Shown here: positions 1-7,778 of the stretch, piece by piece
Layout of the letters: the number at the start of each line of letters is the position of its first letter
How positions within the stretch are numbered: position 1 is the first letter of the stretch
Origin: an uncultured Muribaculaceae bacterium
Lineage (GTDB): Bacteria; Bacteroidota; Bacteroidia; Bacteroidales; Muribaculaceae
DNA length: 54,853 nt
Direction: 5' to 3'
NCBI GenBank assembly: GCA_944321865.1
Contig: CALUMZ010000009.1
Location: 1 to 54,853 of the forward strand
Position numbers and translations under genes: made by a program
Notes under the pieces: model-generated
Database searches by the model: none
Seen by the model: the letters and a program-made list of their open reading frames with translations, nothing else
Told to the model about the DNA's origin: nothing

Positions 1-65
1 CCTCGGAGCGTCCCGGCAGCGGCCGATTGTAATTTTTGATAAGACAGGCTGCGGCTCGGCAATGA

Positions 66-117
66 GCAAATTCATGCAAGCATGATTTGCAATTGCGCTC
101 GCCTTGCACTATCTTTG
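66..117 (+). promoter_or_regulatory. Bacteroidota promoter with overlapping palindrome
   Basis: TTTG at 86-89 and TATCTTTG at 110-117 are separated by 20 bases, matching the Bacteroidota -33/-7 consensus (TTTG, TAnnTTTG). A palindrome at 66-90 (arms GCAAAT and CATG, mirrored as CATG and ATTTGC) covers the -33 box, as an operator would. It sits about 50 bases ahead of the small secreted protein at 167. The box match is direct; regulation is inferred. Confidence 0.6.
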
Positions 118-166
118 TAATAAAGATAGATGAGCAGGCTGTGGTGCCTGCAATATTGATTGGAAG

Positions 167-502
167 ATGAGACGATTGATTGCATCGGTGATGGTGGGCC
201 TTGCGATTGTGTTGCAGGGTGGAATGGGTGTGTGCGCCCGGCTTAAGTGGCAACCTGCCGATGTGGTTGTCGAGGGGAGTAGCCTTAACAATCCCGACGA
301 GGCCGGCGGTGTTGCCATTTACAGTCAAGACGGCTCGATAATCGTGGTGACCGGGCATGAGGTGGAGGTGAGTGTGTTTACCATACTGGGACAACTCGTG
401 TGTAAAGACAGTGTGAAACCGGGAACTTCCATTCTAAATATTAATTCACGCGGCATATATATAGTGAAAATCGCTAACGTCACGCAAAAGGTGGCTTTGT
501 GA
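167..502 (+). CDS. Small secreted protein, T9SS-tail-like domain only
   Basis: A 111-residue protein with an N-terminal signal peptide (basic MRR start, hydrophobic run to about residue 23, then CAR). Almost everything after residue 45 resembles a Por-secretion/T9SS sorting fold: an 'IYSQDGSIIV' strand, 'VSVFTILGQLV' and a closing 'RGIYIVKI' strand ending in KVAL. Such domains are normally the last 70-90 residues of a larger cargo protein; here there is virtually no cargo. It is 51 bases upstream of ilvE on the same strand and has its own promoter-like site. It could be a remnant of a larger gene or a genuine small exported protein; no function is claimed. Confidence 0.6.
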   Translation: MRRLIASVMVGLAIVLQGGMGVCARLKWQPADVVVEGSSLNNPDEAGGVAIYSQDGSIIVVTGHEVEVSVFTILGQLVCKDSVKPGTSILNINSRGIYIVKIANVTQKVAL

Positions 503-553
503 TGCTTGGCTGTTTCTAATGAATGAAATAAAGAAAACAAAATATACAAGACT

Positions 554-1582
554 ATGGAACAACAGAATGCAAACTTAGATTGGGCAAACTTGTCGTTTGG
601 CTACATGAAAACCGACTATAACGTGCGTTGCACTTATAAAGATGGCGCATGGGGTGAGGTTGAAGTTACCGATTCGGAATATATCAATATACACATGGCG
701 GCCACTTGCCTGCACTATGGGCAAGAGATATTCGAGGGCTTGAAGGCTTTCAAGGGAAAAGATGGGCGTATCCGTATTTTCCGCCTCGATGAGAATGCAA
801 AGCGCATCCAACGCAGTGCAAATGGCATCATGATGGCTCCGCTGCCCGAAGAGAAGTTCCGCGAAATGGTGGAAAAGGTGGTGAAGCTCAACGAGCGTTT
901 CATTCCGCCCTACGGCAGCGGTTCGTCGCTCTACATTCGCCCCATTGAGATAGGTATGACGGCTCAAGTCGGGGTGAAACCGGCCGTTGATTACCTGTTC
1001 ATAATATTCGTCACTCCGGTGGGCCCGTATTTCAAGGAAGGGTTCAAGCCGACGAAGGTGGCCGTGTACCGTGAGTTTGACCGTGCCGCACCGTGCGGGA
1101 CAGGACGCTGGAAGGTGGGCGGAAACTATGCCGCAAGCCTCAAAGCGGGTGAACTTGCGCACAAAGGCGGCTACTCGGCAGTGCTGTACCTCGACCCGAA
1201 GGAGAAGAAATATATCGACGAGTGCGGACCGGCCAACTTCTTTGCCATCAAGGGAAACAAGTATATCACTCCGAAGTCTAATTCGATACTGCCCTCGATA
1301 ACCAACATGAGCCTGCAACAGATTGCCAAGGACATGGGCTTGGAGGTGGAATGCCGCCCGATGTTGCTGGAAGAGTTGAACGATGTGGACGAAGCGGCCG
1401 AATGCGGAACGGCAGCCGTTGCAGCCCCCATCAGCGAGGTGGACGATATAGACGAAGGCAAGAAATATGTTATTGCCAAGGATGGGCAGCCGGGTCCCGT
1501 TACCACCAAACTGTATAACCACTTGCGTGCCATCCAACTTGGCGATGAGCCCGACACTCACAATTGGGTGACGGTGCTGTAA
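554..1582 (+). CDS. ilvE: Branched-chain amino acid aminotransferase
   Basis: A 342-residue fold-type IV PLP enzyme that interconverts leucine, isoleucine and valine with their 2-oxo acids using glutamate. The PLP-binding lysine is recognisable as K187 in 'GTGRWKVGGNYAASL', the pattern of the BCAT (type II, eukaryote-like) branch. Other family marks are 'HYGQEIFEGLKAF' near 54-66 and 'ECGPANFFAI' in the second half. Length is normal for the family. The next feature downstream is a palindromic repeat, so it is probably transcribed alone or with the small gene upstream. Confidence 0.93.
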   Translation: MEQQNANLDWANLSFGYMKTDYNVRCTYKDGAWGEVEVTDSEYINIHMAATCLHYGQEIFEGLKAFKGKDGRIRIFRLDENAKRIQRSANGIMMAPLPEEKFREMVEKVVKLNERFIPPYGSGSSLYIRPIEIGMTAQVGVKPAVDYLFIIFVTPVGPYFKEGFKPTKVAVYREFDRAAPCGTGRWKVGGNYAASLKAGELAHKGGYSAVLYLDPKEKKYIDECGPANFFAIKGNKYITPKSNSILPSITNMSLQQIAKDMGLEVECRPMLLEELNDVDEAAECGTAAVAAPISEVDDIDEGKKYVIAKDGQPGPVTTKLYNHLRAIQLGDEPDTHNWVTVL

Positions 1583-1617
1583 TCCCCCGGACGCAAGCAA
1601 GACATTTGCATAACGCA

Positions 1618-1796
1618 GTAGAGGGTGTATCAAAATTATCATTTCAATGTGGCAGTAGAGACGCAAAATTTTGCGTCTCTACAATCTGTTTGGATAAACT
1701 ATTGATATTAAATGTTTTATACGTTGTTGCGAACATCGAGACGCGGCACGCCACGTCTCTACTCATGGCAAAATCGCATTTTGATACACCCTCTAC
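1618..1796. repeat. 179-bp palindromic repeat element, copy A
   Basis: The ends are perfect 19-bp inverted repeats (GTAGAGGGTGTATCAAAAT at 1618-1636 and its reverse complement at 1778-1796). Inside are a perfect 28-bp palindrome at 1655-1682 beginning GTAGAGACGC and an imperfect one near 1738-1759 with GAGACG/CGTCTC arms. The same element, inverted, occurs at 41792-41970 with about eight mismatches. There is no coding capacity that looks real. It ends 18 bases before the HD-domain gene at 1815. No clear target-site duplication is visible. It resembles a MITE or REP-type non-autonomous element. Confidence 0.9.
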
Positions 1797-1814
1797 TATA
1801 ATATATATGCTGCA

Positions 1815-2357
1815 ATGGGAATCGACGTTATTGAAATCATAGAACGGTATTACGGCCATGATACCGATGCCGGCAGGCTGTTGATAAAGCACAGCCGCCA
1901 AGTGGCCGATATGGCACTTGCGATAGCCGGGTCCAAGCCTGAACTCGGCATCGACACGGAATTTGTGCGAGAAGCGGCAATGTTGCACGACATAGGTATA
2001 TACCTCACCGATGCCCCCGATATTTATTGCCACGGCTCGGAGCCATATATCAAGCATGGCATACTGGGGCGTGAGTTGCTCGACACGCTGGGATTGCCGC
2101 GACATGCGCTCGTGTGCGAGCGCCACACCGGAGCCGGCATATCGCTTGTGGATATACGTGAACAGCAGTTGCCGTTGCCATTGCGCGACATGCTGCCTGT
2201 TTCGATAGAGGAGAAACTTGTGTGTTATGCCGACAAGTTCTATTCAAAGTCGCACCCCGACCGTGTGATTGCCTATGAAGAGGCTCATAAAAAACTCCAT
2301 AAGTACGGCGAAGCCACGGTGGCTCGTTTCGAGGCATTGCACAGGTTATTCGGCTGA
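1815..2357 (+). CDS. HD-domain phosphohydrolase
   Basis: A 180-residue protein of the HDIG/HD superfamily, metal-dependent phosphohydrolases acting on nucleotides or phosphodiesters. Visible metal-ligand candidates are H26 ('IKHSRQV'), H58-D59 in 'AMLHDIGIY', H81 ('IKHGILG'), H104 ('CERHTG') and D140 ('YADKF'). The domain fills the whole protein, so there is no attached sensor or synthetase. The gene starts just after repeat copy A and its 3' end overlaps the convergent acetyltransferase gene by 12 bases. Substrate is unknown. Confidence 0.85.
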   Translation: MGIDVIEIIERYYGHDTDAGRLLIKHSRQVADMALAIAGSKPELGIDTEFVREAAMLHDIGIYLTDAPDIYCHGSEPYIKHGILGRELLDTLGLPRHALVCERHTGAGISLVDIREQQLPLPLRDMLPVSIEEKLVCYADKFYSKSHPDRVIAYEEAHKKLHKYGEATVARFEALHRLFG

Positions 2358-2909
2358 GCGGGCCGGCCGGCGGCCATATACATTGTCGTATATTTCTTCG
2401 ACGGCATTCTCCAGCATTGGCAATGTGACGTTTCCGTGAGTCATGAGTTTTAATTCAAGTTCGTTTTTGTCGGGGCTGTAAGGCGGTTGCACGTAATGGA
2501 ATTGCGGCCACAGTTTCAGTCCCAGAGCCTCGTAGAACTTTATGCGCTTGATTGCCACTTGGGTCTCGGGCGGTTCCACTTCGAGGACGATTGTGGAAGC
2601 TATGTTCCCGAGGAAATGCGTGAAAACCGTTGTCCCAATCCCATGTCCGCGCATCTGTGGAATGACGGCAAAATGTTCGAGGTACATGATTGTCCCGAAG
2701 TCCCAAAATGTTATGAATGCCAGCAAGCGGCTTTCGTCGCCGGCATCAAATGCCCCCATCACCGCGAATACCGATTCTTCGTCGGCAAGCAGTGAAAGGA
2801 AATCGCAAAAATCTCTGCGCTCGTCGGCAGGGAATGCCGATGTATATAGTTGCTCTATTTGGCTTATTGCCGGGTCGGTGTGTGCGATTAAGCGATAAAT
2901 AATTTCCAT
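2346..2909 (-). CDS. GNAT-family N-acetyltransferase
   Basis: A 187-residue GNAT-fold protein. The acetyl-CoA-binding motif A is seen as 'RGHGIG' at 87-92 after strand 'YLEHFAVIP', with a following 'KRIKFYEALGLKL' motif B region. Family members transfer an acetyl group from acetyl-CoA to an amine on a small molecule or protein; the acceptor cannot be read from sequence. The gene is convergent with and overlaps the HD gene by 12 bases at the 3' ends. Confidence 0.85.
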   Translation of the reverse strand: MEIIYRLIAHTDPAISQIEQLYTSAFPADERRDFCDFLSLLADEESVFAVMGAFDAGDESRLLAFITFWDFGTIMYLEHFAVIPQMRGHGIGTTVFTHFLGNIASTIVLEVEPPETQVAIKRIKFYEALGLKLWPQFHYVQPPYSPDKNELELKLMTHGNVTLPMLENAVEEIYDNVYGRRPARSAE

Positions 2910-3147
2910 AGATTAAAAAAATACTTATAAATATTATGATAAATCAATAATAAGTTCGTAACTTTATAACATGAATCAAAAGCAAATGCAAGATACGCAT
3001 TTTTTGTCAATCGGGCAATAGTGTTCTATTTCTCTTGTGTAAGGGGGCGTGTGGAGCACGAAAGCGCAGAAAAAGCAGAAATGCGTGTATGCCAAGTGAT
3101 AGGTACCTTAATGATAAAGAACAAGAACAGAATTAAAACTTTTTTAA

Positions 3148-3627
3148 ATGGCACATTTTCAGTTAGACGAATTAGACTGCAGGATATTAAAAATGCTGTC
3201 GTCAAACGCACGTAAACCTTATCTTGAAATAGCACGTGAATGCAATGTATCGGGAGCAGCCATACATCAGCGTATACAGAAACTTTACAGTGTCGGAGTG
3301 CTCAAAGGCTCGGAATCAAATATAGAACCTTCGTCGGTGGGCTTGAACACGTGTGCATATGTCGGTTTCTTCTTGAGCGACCCGTCGCGCTTTGATGAAG
3401 TAATAGAAAGGCTTAAGGCAATGCCCGAAGTTGTGGAATGCCATTATACCACAGGAAAATATGATATGCTCATCAAGTTATATGCACGGAATAACGAACA
3501 TTTGCTCGAACTTATACACGACCAATTACAGTCGATAGGATTTGCACGCACCGAGACGCTTATATCGTTCAAACAGGTGTTTAAGCGTCAAATCCCCATC
3601 TACGACAGCATAATAGGAAATGACTGA
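3148..3627 (+). CDS. Lrp/AsnC-family transcriptional regulator
   Basis: A 159-residue protein with the N-terminal HTH of Lrp/AsnC regulators ('LDELDCRILKMLSSNARKPY', then 'VSGAAIHQRIQKL') and a C-terminal RAM/AsnC ligand-binding domain ('VVECHYTTGKYDMLIKLYA'). Such proteins form octamers and respond to amino acids or related ligands. The start at 3148 puts the helix-turn-helix at the usual position. Its stop overlaps the start of the inositol-phosphatase gene by 8 bases, so the two are co-transcribed and probably translationally coupled. Confidence 0.92.
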   Translation: MAHFQLDELDCRILKMLSSNARKPYLEIARECNVSGAAIHQRIQKLYSVGVLKGSESNIEPSSVGLNTCAYVGFFLSDPSRFDEVIERLKAMPEVVECHYTTGKYDMLIKLYARNNEHLLELIHDQLQSIGFARTETLISFKQVFKRQIPIYDSIIGND

Positions 3628-4408
3628 TTACGGCGATTTGCTGCTGGATGCAGTGCGCTGTGCGCATGAAGCAGGAAACATACATTTGTCGTACTTCCGC
3701 AAGGCGGGACTTTCCATTCAAGCCAAGCGTAACAACGAGAGCGACATTGTGACGGCGGCCGACAAGGCGGCCGAAGCGGCCATTATAAATTTCATACACA
3801 ACCGTTATCCCACGCACTCCATCTTGTCGGAAGAGTCGGGAGAGGAAGTGCGCGAAGCCGAATATGAATGGGTTATCGACCCGCTTGACGGCACGACCAA
3901 TTTCAGTTCGGGCTTGCCCGAATTCAGCGTATCGATAGGGATACGCCACTGTGGTGTCACTGTGGTGGGGGTGGTATATGCGCCTTATCTTAACGAGCTG
4001 TTCCATGCCGTGCGTGGCGAGGGGGCATTTCTTAACGGGGAAAGGATTGCGTGTGGAAACAAGACGTCGCTCAACCGTTGCGTGGTGGCCACAGGGTTTC
4101 CCGTCGACAAGGACTGCAACCCCGACAACAATCTCGACAATGTGTCGCGCGTGTTGCCGCTTGTGCGAGGTATCAGGCGGTTAGGTTCGGCCGCAGTGGA
4201 TATTTCATACGTTGCCGCAGGTTTCCTCGATGCATATTGGGAACTTAATTTGCACGCGTGGGACGTGTGTGCCGGATTGCTCATTGCCGAAGAAGCCGGA
4301 GCGCAGTTCCATCATTTCCGCAGTGACCGTAATGTATCGGTGCTTGTGGCTTCACCGGCAATAGCAGGGTTGATGCTGCCGCTGCTTGGCACATCGCCCC
4401 GAATTTGA
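3620..4408 (+). CDS. Inositol monophosphatase family protein
   Basis: A 262-residue Mg2+-dependent phosphatase of the IMPase/SuhB/CysQ superfamily. Metal-site motifs are 'EESGEE' (71-76), 'DPLDGTTNF' (87-95) and 'AWDVCAGLLIAEEAGA' (from 213). It hydrolyses phosphate from inositol-1-phosphate or similar sugar or nucleotide phosphates; the sequence alone does not separate these. It overlaps the upstream Lrp-type regulator by 8 bases, forming a two-gene operon. Confidence 0.92.
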   Translation: MTDYGDLLLDAVRCAHEAGNIHLSYFRKAGLSIQAKRNNESDIVTAADKAAEAAIINFIHNRYPTHSILSEESGEEVREAEYEWVIDPLDGTTNFSSGLPEFSVSIGIRHCGVTVVGVVYAPYLNELFHAVRGEGAFLNGERIACGNKTSLNRCVVATGFPVDKDCNPDNNLDNVSRVLPLVRGIRRLGSAAVDISYVAAGFLDAYWELNLHAWDVCAGLLIAEEAGAQFHHFRSDRNVSVLVASPAIAGLMLPLLGTSPRI

Positions 4409-4435
4409 TTATGTCGGGGCAAATAAGTATTTTTG
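4404..4435 (+). promoter_or_regulatory. Promoter of trpS
   Basis: TTTG at 4404-4407, 20 bases, then TATTTTTG at 4428-4435: an almost ideal Bacteroidota -33/-7 pair. Transcription would begin near 4442, giving a leader of about 90 bases before the trpS start at 4531. Confidence 0.7.
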
Positions 4436-4530
4436 CAGCAAAATAAATGAAGCAACCTGCTCTACATGGGTGGCACTTTTGTGCATGCTCAAATGCCGGT
4501 TGCCATGGAAATTATATACATATACTTGAT

Positions 4531-5595
4531 ATGAAAGAAATTGTATTAAGCGGAATACGTGCCACAGGGCAATTGCACCTTGGCAATTATTACGGAGCTT
4601 TGAGCAAATTCGTGAAGATGCAGAACGACCCTGAAAGCAAGTACATAAACTACTTTTTCATTGCCGACCTGCATGCCCTTACCACCGCTCCCGAACCCGA
4701 TAAGCTGCACGAAAACGTCAAGAGCATTCTTGCCGAATACCTTGCCGCAGGCCTTGACCCCGAGAAATCGACAATATTCGTGCAAAGCGACGTTCCCGAA
4801 ATCCCGGAGATGTACTTGTTGCTCAACATGCATGTGGGCATAGGCGAACTGATGCGCACGGCATCGTTCAAGGACAAGGCCCGCAAGATGCTGGGGTTGA
4901 CGGGCGACAATGATGAGAACATCGAGAAGGAGATAATAGGAGCCAATACCAACAAGCGCGTGAATGCCGGGTTGCTTACCTATCCCACGCTGATGGCCGT
5001 GGACATACTCATACAGAAGGCTACCAAGGTACCTGTCGGCAAAGACCAAGAGCAACACCTTGAACTGACCCGCCGCTTTGCCCGCCGCTTCAACTCGTTC
5101 TATGGGGTAGACTACTTCTCCGAACCGGCAAATTTCGACTTCGGCGGTGAGCCTGTAAAAGTGCCGGGACTTGACGGATCGGGCAAGATGGGCAAGTCGG
5201 AAGGCAATTGCATATATCTGCTCGACGATGAAAAAACGCTGCGCAAGAAGGTGATGCGTGCCGTGACCGACGAAGGGCCGAAGGTGCCCAATTCACCCAT
5301 GTGCGAGGCCGTGCAGAACCTGTTCACGCTGCTCAAGATTGTCTCCACTCCCGACAAAGTGCAATATTTCACCGACGCATACAATAATTGCTCTATACGC
5401 TACGGAGACTTGAAAAAGGAGATAGCCGAAGATATACTGAAGGTGACAACTCCCATTCGCGAACGAATAATAGACATCCAGAACGATGATGCCTACCTTG
5501 CCCGGGTGGTAAAGGCCGGTGCCGAAAAGGCTCGCGAGAATGCGTCGAAGACACTTCGCGACGTTCGCGAAATAATGGGTATACGTCCGTTCTGA
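4531..5595 (+). CDS. trpS: Tryptophanyl-tRNA synthetase
   Basis: A 354-residue class I aminoacyl-tRNA synthetase charging tRNA-Trp. The HIGH-type signature is 'HLGN' (16-19) and the KMSKS-type loop is 'KMGKS' (219-223). The start at 4531 (MKEIVLSGIRATGQ) matches the family N-terminus. The frame stays open back to an ATG at 4447, which would add 28 residues rich in Cys and His with no family counterpart, so I treat that as leader. A rho-independent terminator follows at 5630. Confidence 0.94.
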   Translation: MKEIVLSGIRATGQLHLGNYYGALSKFVKMQNDPESKYINYFFIADLHALTTAPEPDKLHENVKSILAEYLAAGLDPEKSTIFVQSDVPEIPEMYLLLNMHVGIGELMRTASFKDKARKMLGLTGDNDENIEKEIIGANTNKRVNAGLLTYPTLMAVDILIQKATKVPVGKDQEQHLELTRRFARRFNSFYGVDYFSEPANFDFGGEPVKVPGLDGSGKMGKSEGNCIYLLDDEKTLRKKVMRAVTDEGPKVPNSPMCEAVQNLFTLLKIVSTPDKVQYFTDAYNNCSIRYGDLKKEIAEDILKVTTPIRERIIDIQNDDAYLARVVKAGAEKARENASKTLRDVREIMGIRPF

Positions 5596-5629
5596 AATTG
5601 GTTGTAGCCAAAAAGATATTTCCACGAGA

Positions 5630-5670
5630 CCGGAGGCCGCGAGACACTGCACGGCGTCCGGCCTTTTTTA
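5630..5670 (+). terminator. Rho-independent terminator after trpS
   Basis: Arms CCGGAGGCCG (5630-5639) and CGGCGTCCGG (5652-5661) form a 10-bp stem with one mismatch, followed by a run of six T from 5664. It lies 35 bases after the trpS stop. Confidence 0.85.
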
Positions 5671-5772
5671 TCGGCAGTACAATTCATTTTTCGTGAATTT
5701 CCATTATTTTTTCATGCTTAATGTGTAAATTCGCAGAGCAACCACATATATCATTATTATCCCTGTTGTGAT

Positions 5773-6762
5773 ATGTCGAAATTTAAGAAAGAGATATTAG
5801 GAAGCCTTAAAGATTATATCATGATTGTCGTGGGGCTTGCCATGTATGCCTTCGGTTACACTGCATTCATATTGCCCGAGAAGGTTGTCATAGGCGGTAT
5901 GCCGGGAGTTTCGGCTCTTATATATTTCAAATTCGGCATTCCTGTGGCCGTGTCAAATTTCGTGCTGAATCTTATATTGCTCGCCATAGCTTGGCGTATA
6001 GTGGGAAAGACGTTTGTGATACGCACCATTTTCGGCATTTCGGCATTAAGCGTTTTGCTGGCCATAATGCAACCGTTGTTTACGGCTCCCTTTGTGGGGC
6101 AACAGGCTTTCATGAACGTCCTGCTGGGAGGATTGCTGTGTGGAATGGGAATCGGAATGGTGTTTGTGCACAACGGTAGCACGGGTGGGACAGATATTGT
6201 TGCCGCAATGGTGTCGAAGTCGAGCAATGTCACCATAGGTCGCACGATGCTGTATGTCGACGTAGTTATTATCTCAAGCTCCTACTTGCTGTTCCACAGC
6301 ATCGACAAGATTGTGTATGGCTACGTCACGTTGCTTGTTATATCGACGGTGTGTGATTATGTAATCAATACCAACCGGCAGGCAGTGCAGTTTACCATAT
6401 TTTCGGAGAAATGGGCCGAGATCGCCGATGCCATCATAAGTGAGGCGCACAGGGGGTGCACATTGTTGCACGGCACAGGGTGGTATACCAAGCACGACGT
6501 GAAAATGTTGCTTGTCATGTGCCGCAAAATCGAGGCTATTTCCATCTTTAGGATAATAAAGTCGATCGACCCGCACGCATTCGTCACTCAAGCCAATGTC
6601 AATGGCGTGTATGGACAGGGATTTGACGAGGAAAAGATGAAGCAACAGTTTAAGAAATCGAGGCAGTCGCGGCAGCAAGAAGCCGGACGTGAAAATCGAC
6701 CCGAACTAAAGCATAACAGCAAGATAGAAGAAACTGCCGACTTCTCGCAAAGGCAAATATGA
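5773..6762 (+). CDS. YitT family membrane protein (DUF161/DUF2179)
   Basis: A 329-residue inner-membrane protein. About five to six hydrophobic helices occupy residues 15-205, including the family motif 'GSTGGTDIVA' near 136-145. The cytoplasmic C-terminal part matches the DUF2179 domain ('LHGTGWYTKHDVKMLLVMC' to 'VNGVYGQGF'). A charged tail of about 45 residues follows. The family is widespread and has no well-defined transport substrate. It is a single gene between a terminator and the next promoter-like site. Confidence 0.9.
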   Translation: MSKFKKEILGSLKDYIMIVVGLAMYAFGYTAFILPEKVVIGGMPGVSALIYFKFGIPVAVSNFVLNLILLAIAWRIVGKTFVIRTIFGISALSVLLAIMQPLFTAPFVGQQAFMNVLLGGLLCGMGIGMVFVHNGSTGGTDIVAAMVSKSSNVTIGRTMLYVDVVIISSSYLLFHSIDKIVYGYVTLLVISTVCDYVINTNRQAVQFTIFSEKWAEIADAIISEAHRGCTLLHGTGWYTKHDVKMLLVMCRKIEAISIFRIIKSIDPHAFVTQANVNGVYGQGFDEEKMKQQFKKSRQSRQQEAGRENRPELKHNSKIEETADFSQRQI

Positions 6763-6869
6763 CGCATTACATGTTCCAAATGTAGGAAAAACACAATAAA
6801 CCGATGCGATATGTCACGAATTTTGGTTAACTTTGATATAGTTATTGTCTTATTATAAAAAAGTGTAAT

Positions 6870-7340
6870 ATGAGAAAATTTTTATTGTCTCTTATGTGCC
6901 TTGTGAGTGCGGTTTGTATCGCACGTGCCGAAAGTGGCGACATCGCAGTCGGCGTACAAATGGGGCACGGTTCTTACTGGAATCAAATCGGGCTTGGTGC
7001 AAAGGTGCAAGTGAGCTTTTCCGATGCATTGAGGCTGGAACCGGCGTTTAATTATTATTTCCGTCAAGACGATATGGCCACATGGGATGTAGATGTAAAT
7101 TTGCATTATCTGTTTGATGTTGCCGACAGTTTTGCAATCTACCCGTTGGGAGGCTTGTTTGTATCTAATTGGGATCTCAAGGGCGCGAAAGGGTCGGAGA
7201 CCCGTTTCGGGGCCAACTTGGGTGCCGGTGCCGAATATGCCATTACCGACGTGGTATCGCTCGGTGGTGAACTGAGGTACATGCTTACCGGTGATTTCCG
7301 CCAATTGGTGACAAGCGTGGGCGTGACATTCAGGTTTTGA
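6870..7340 (+). CDS. Small outer-membrane beta-barrel protein
   Basis: A 156-residue protein with a signal peptide ending near 'CIARAES' (about residue 21). The rest is alternating hydrophobic beta-strands ('LRLEPAFNYYFR', 'DVDVNLHYLFD', 'LGGELRYML') ending in 'SVGVTFRF', whose final aromatic residue is the classic BamA-recognised terminus. Size suggests an eight-stranded OmpA/OmpX-like barrel with no periplasmic domain. A TAACTTTG box at 6828-6835 could be its -7 element, but I find no good -33 box. Role unknown. Confidence 0.8.
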   Translation: MRKFLLSLMCLVSAVCIARAESGDIAVGVQMGHGSYWNQIGLGAKVQVSFSDALRLEPAFNYYFRQDDMATWDVDVNLHYLFDVADSFAIYPLGGLFVSNWDLKGAKGSETRFGANLGAGAEYAITDVVSLGGELRYMLTGDFRQLVTSVGVTFRF

Positions 7341-7458
7341 TGCCGGTGGTGCGCTTCGGGCGCGTAAACGGTGAACCGATATTTCATAACTTTGTAGTGC
7401 GGCAGTGGAAGTATGCGCAAGGGCATCTCTCCTGCCGCTTTTCATGGCATCTTGTCGA

Positions 7459-7570
7459 GGTGTGCATCAAAAATGCGCTTTTGCAGCGTCTACACATGAC
7501 AAAATGGGGGGGAGAGGGCAGCTCCGCAGCCCATTTCTCGGCATATTTCATGATTTTGATACACATCCTC
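7459..7570. repeat. Diverged member of the palindromic repeat family (copy D)
   Basis: In the 417-base gap before the metal transporter genes, the ends GAGGTGTGCATCAAAAATG (7459) and, on the other strand, GAGGATGTGTATCAAAATC (from 7570) form imperfect inverted repeats close to the ends of the 179-bp elements (GAGGGTGTATCAAAAT). The interior is different and shorter (112 bp in all). I read it as a decayed or distinct relative. Apart from this and the downstream promoter, I see nothing else in 7341-7757. Confidence 0.55.
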
Positions 7571-7650
7571 CTTGTTCCCTCTGCAAGCTATGACAGCACA
7601 GTGTTAAAATTAATCAACTTGAAATAAAAACAAAATAATTTAACTGTTAT

Positions 7651-7681
7651 TTTGCTGTTTCGGTTAAAAAAGGTATCTTTG
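7651..7681 (+). promoter_or_regulatory. Promoter of the metal ABC transporter genes
   Basis: TTTG at 7651-7654, 19 bases, TATCTTTG at 7674-7681. The predicted start near 7688 leaves a leader of about 90 bases. TTTAAC (7639-7644) and GTTAAA (7663-7668) flank the -33 box as a spaced inverted repeat and may or may not be a metal-regulator site. Confidence 0.65.
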
Positions 7682-7778
7682 CATAAGAAAGATTGTATTA
7701 TCATACGTTATAGTAATCAAAAATGCGTGTTTCCAGCATGTCGATGCCCGGGTATACGTGTCTTATAATGCAGGAATT

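Noticed and set aside
575..1666. Long minus-strand open frame opposite ilvE
   Set aside because: It is the antisense shadow of a well-identified aminotransferase gene and its translation shows no domain.
1644..2126. Similar predicted peptides at 1644-1800 (minus) and 41790-41944 (plus), as if a conserved small protein
   Set aside because: The similarity comes from the 179-bp repeat being conserved as DNA; the frames run through palindromes and have different flanks and lengths.
3021..3215. 64-codon plus-strand frame ahead of the Lrp-type gene
   Set aside because: It overlaps the Lrp gene out of frame and shows no signal or domain; 2910-3147 looks like ordinary AT-rich intergenic DNA.
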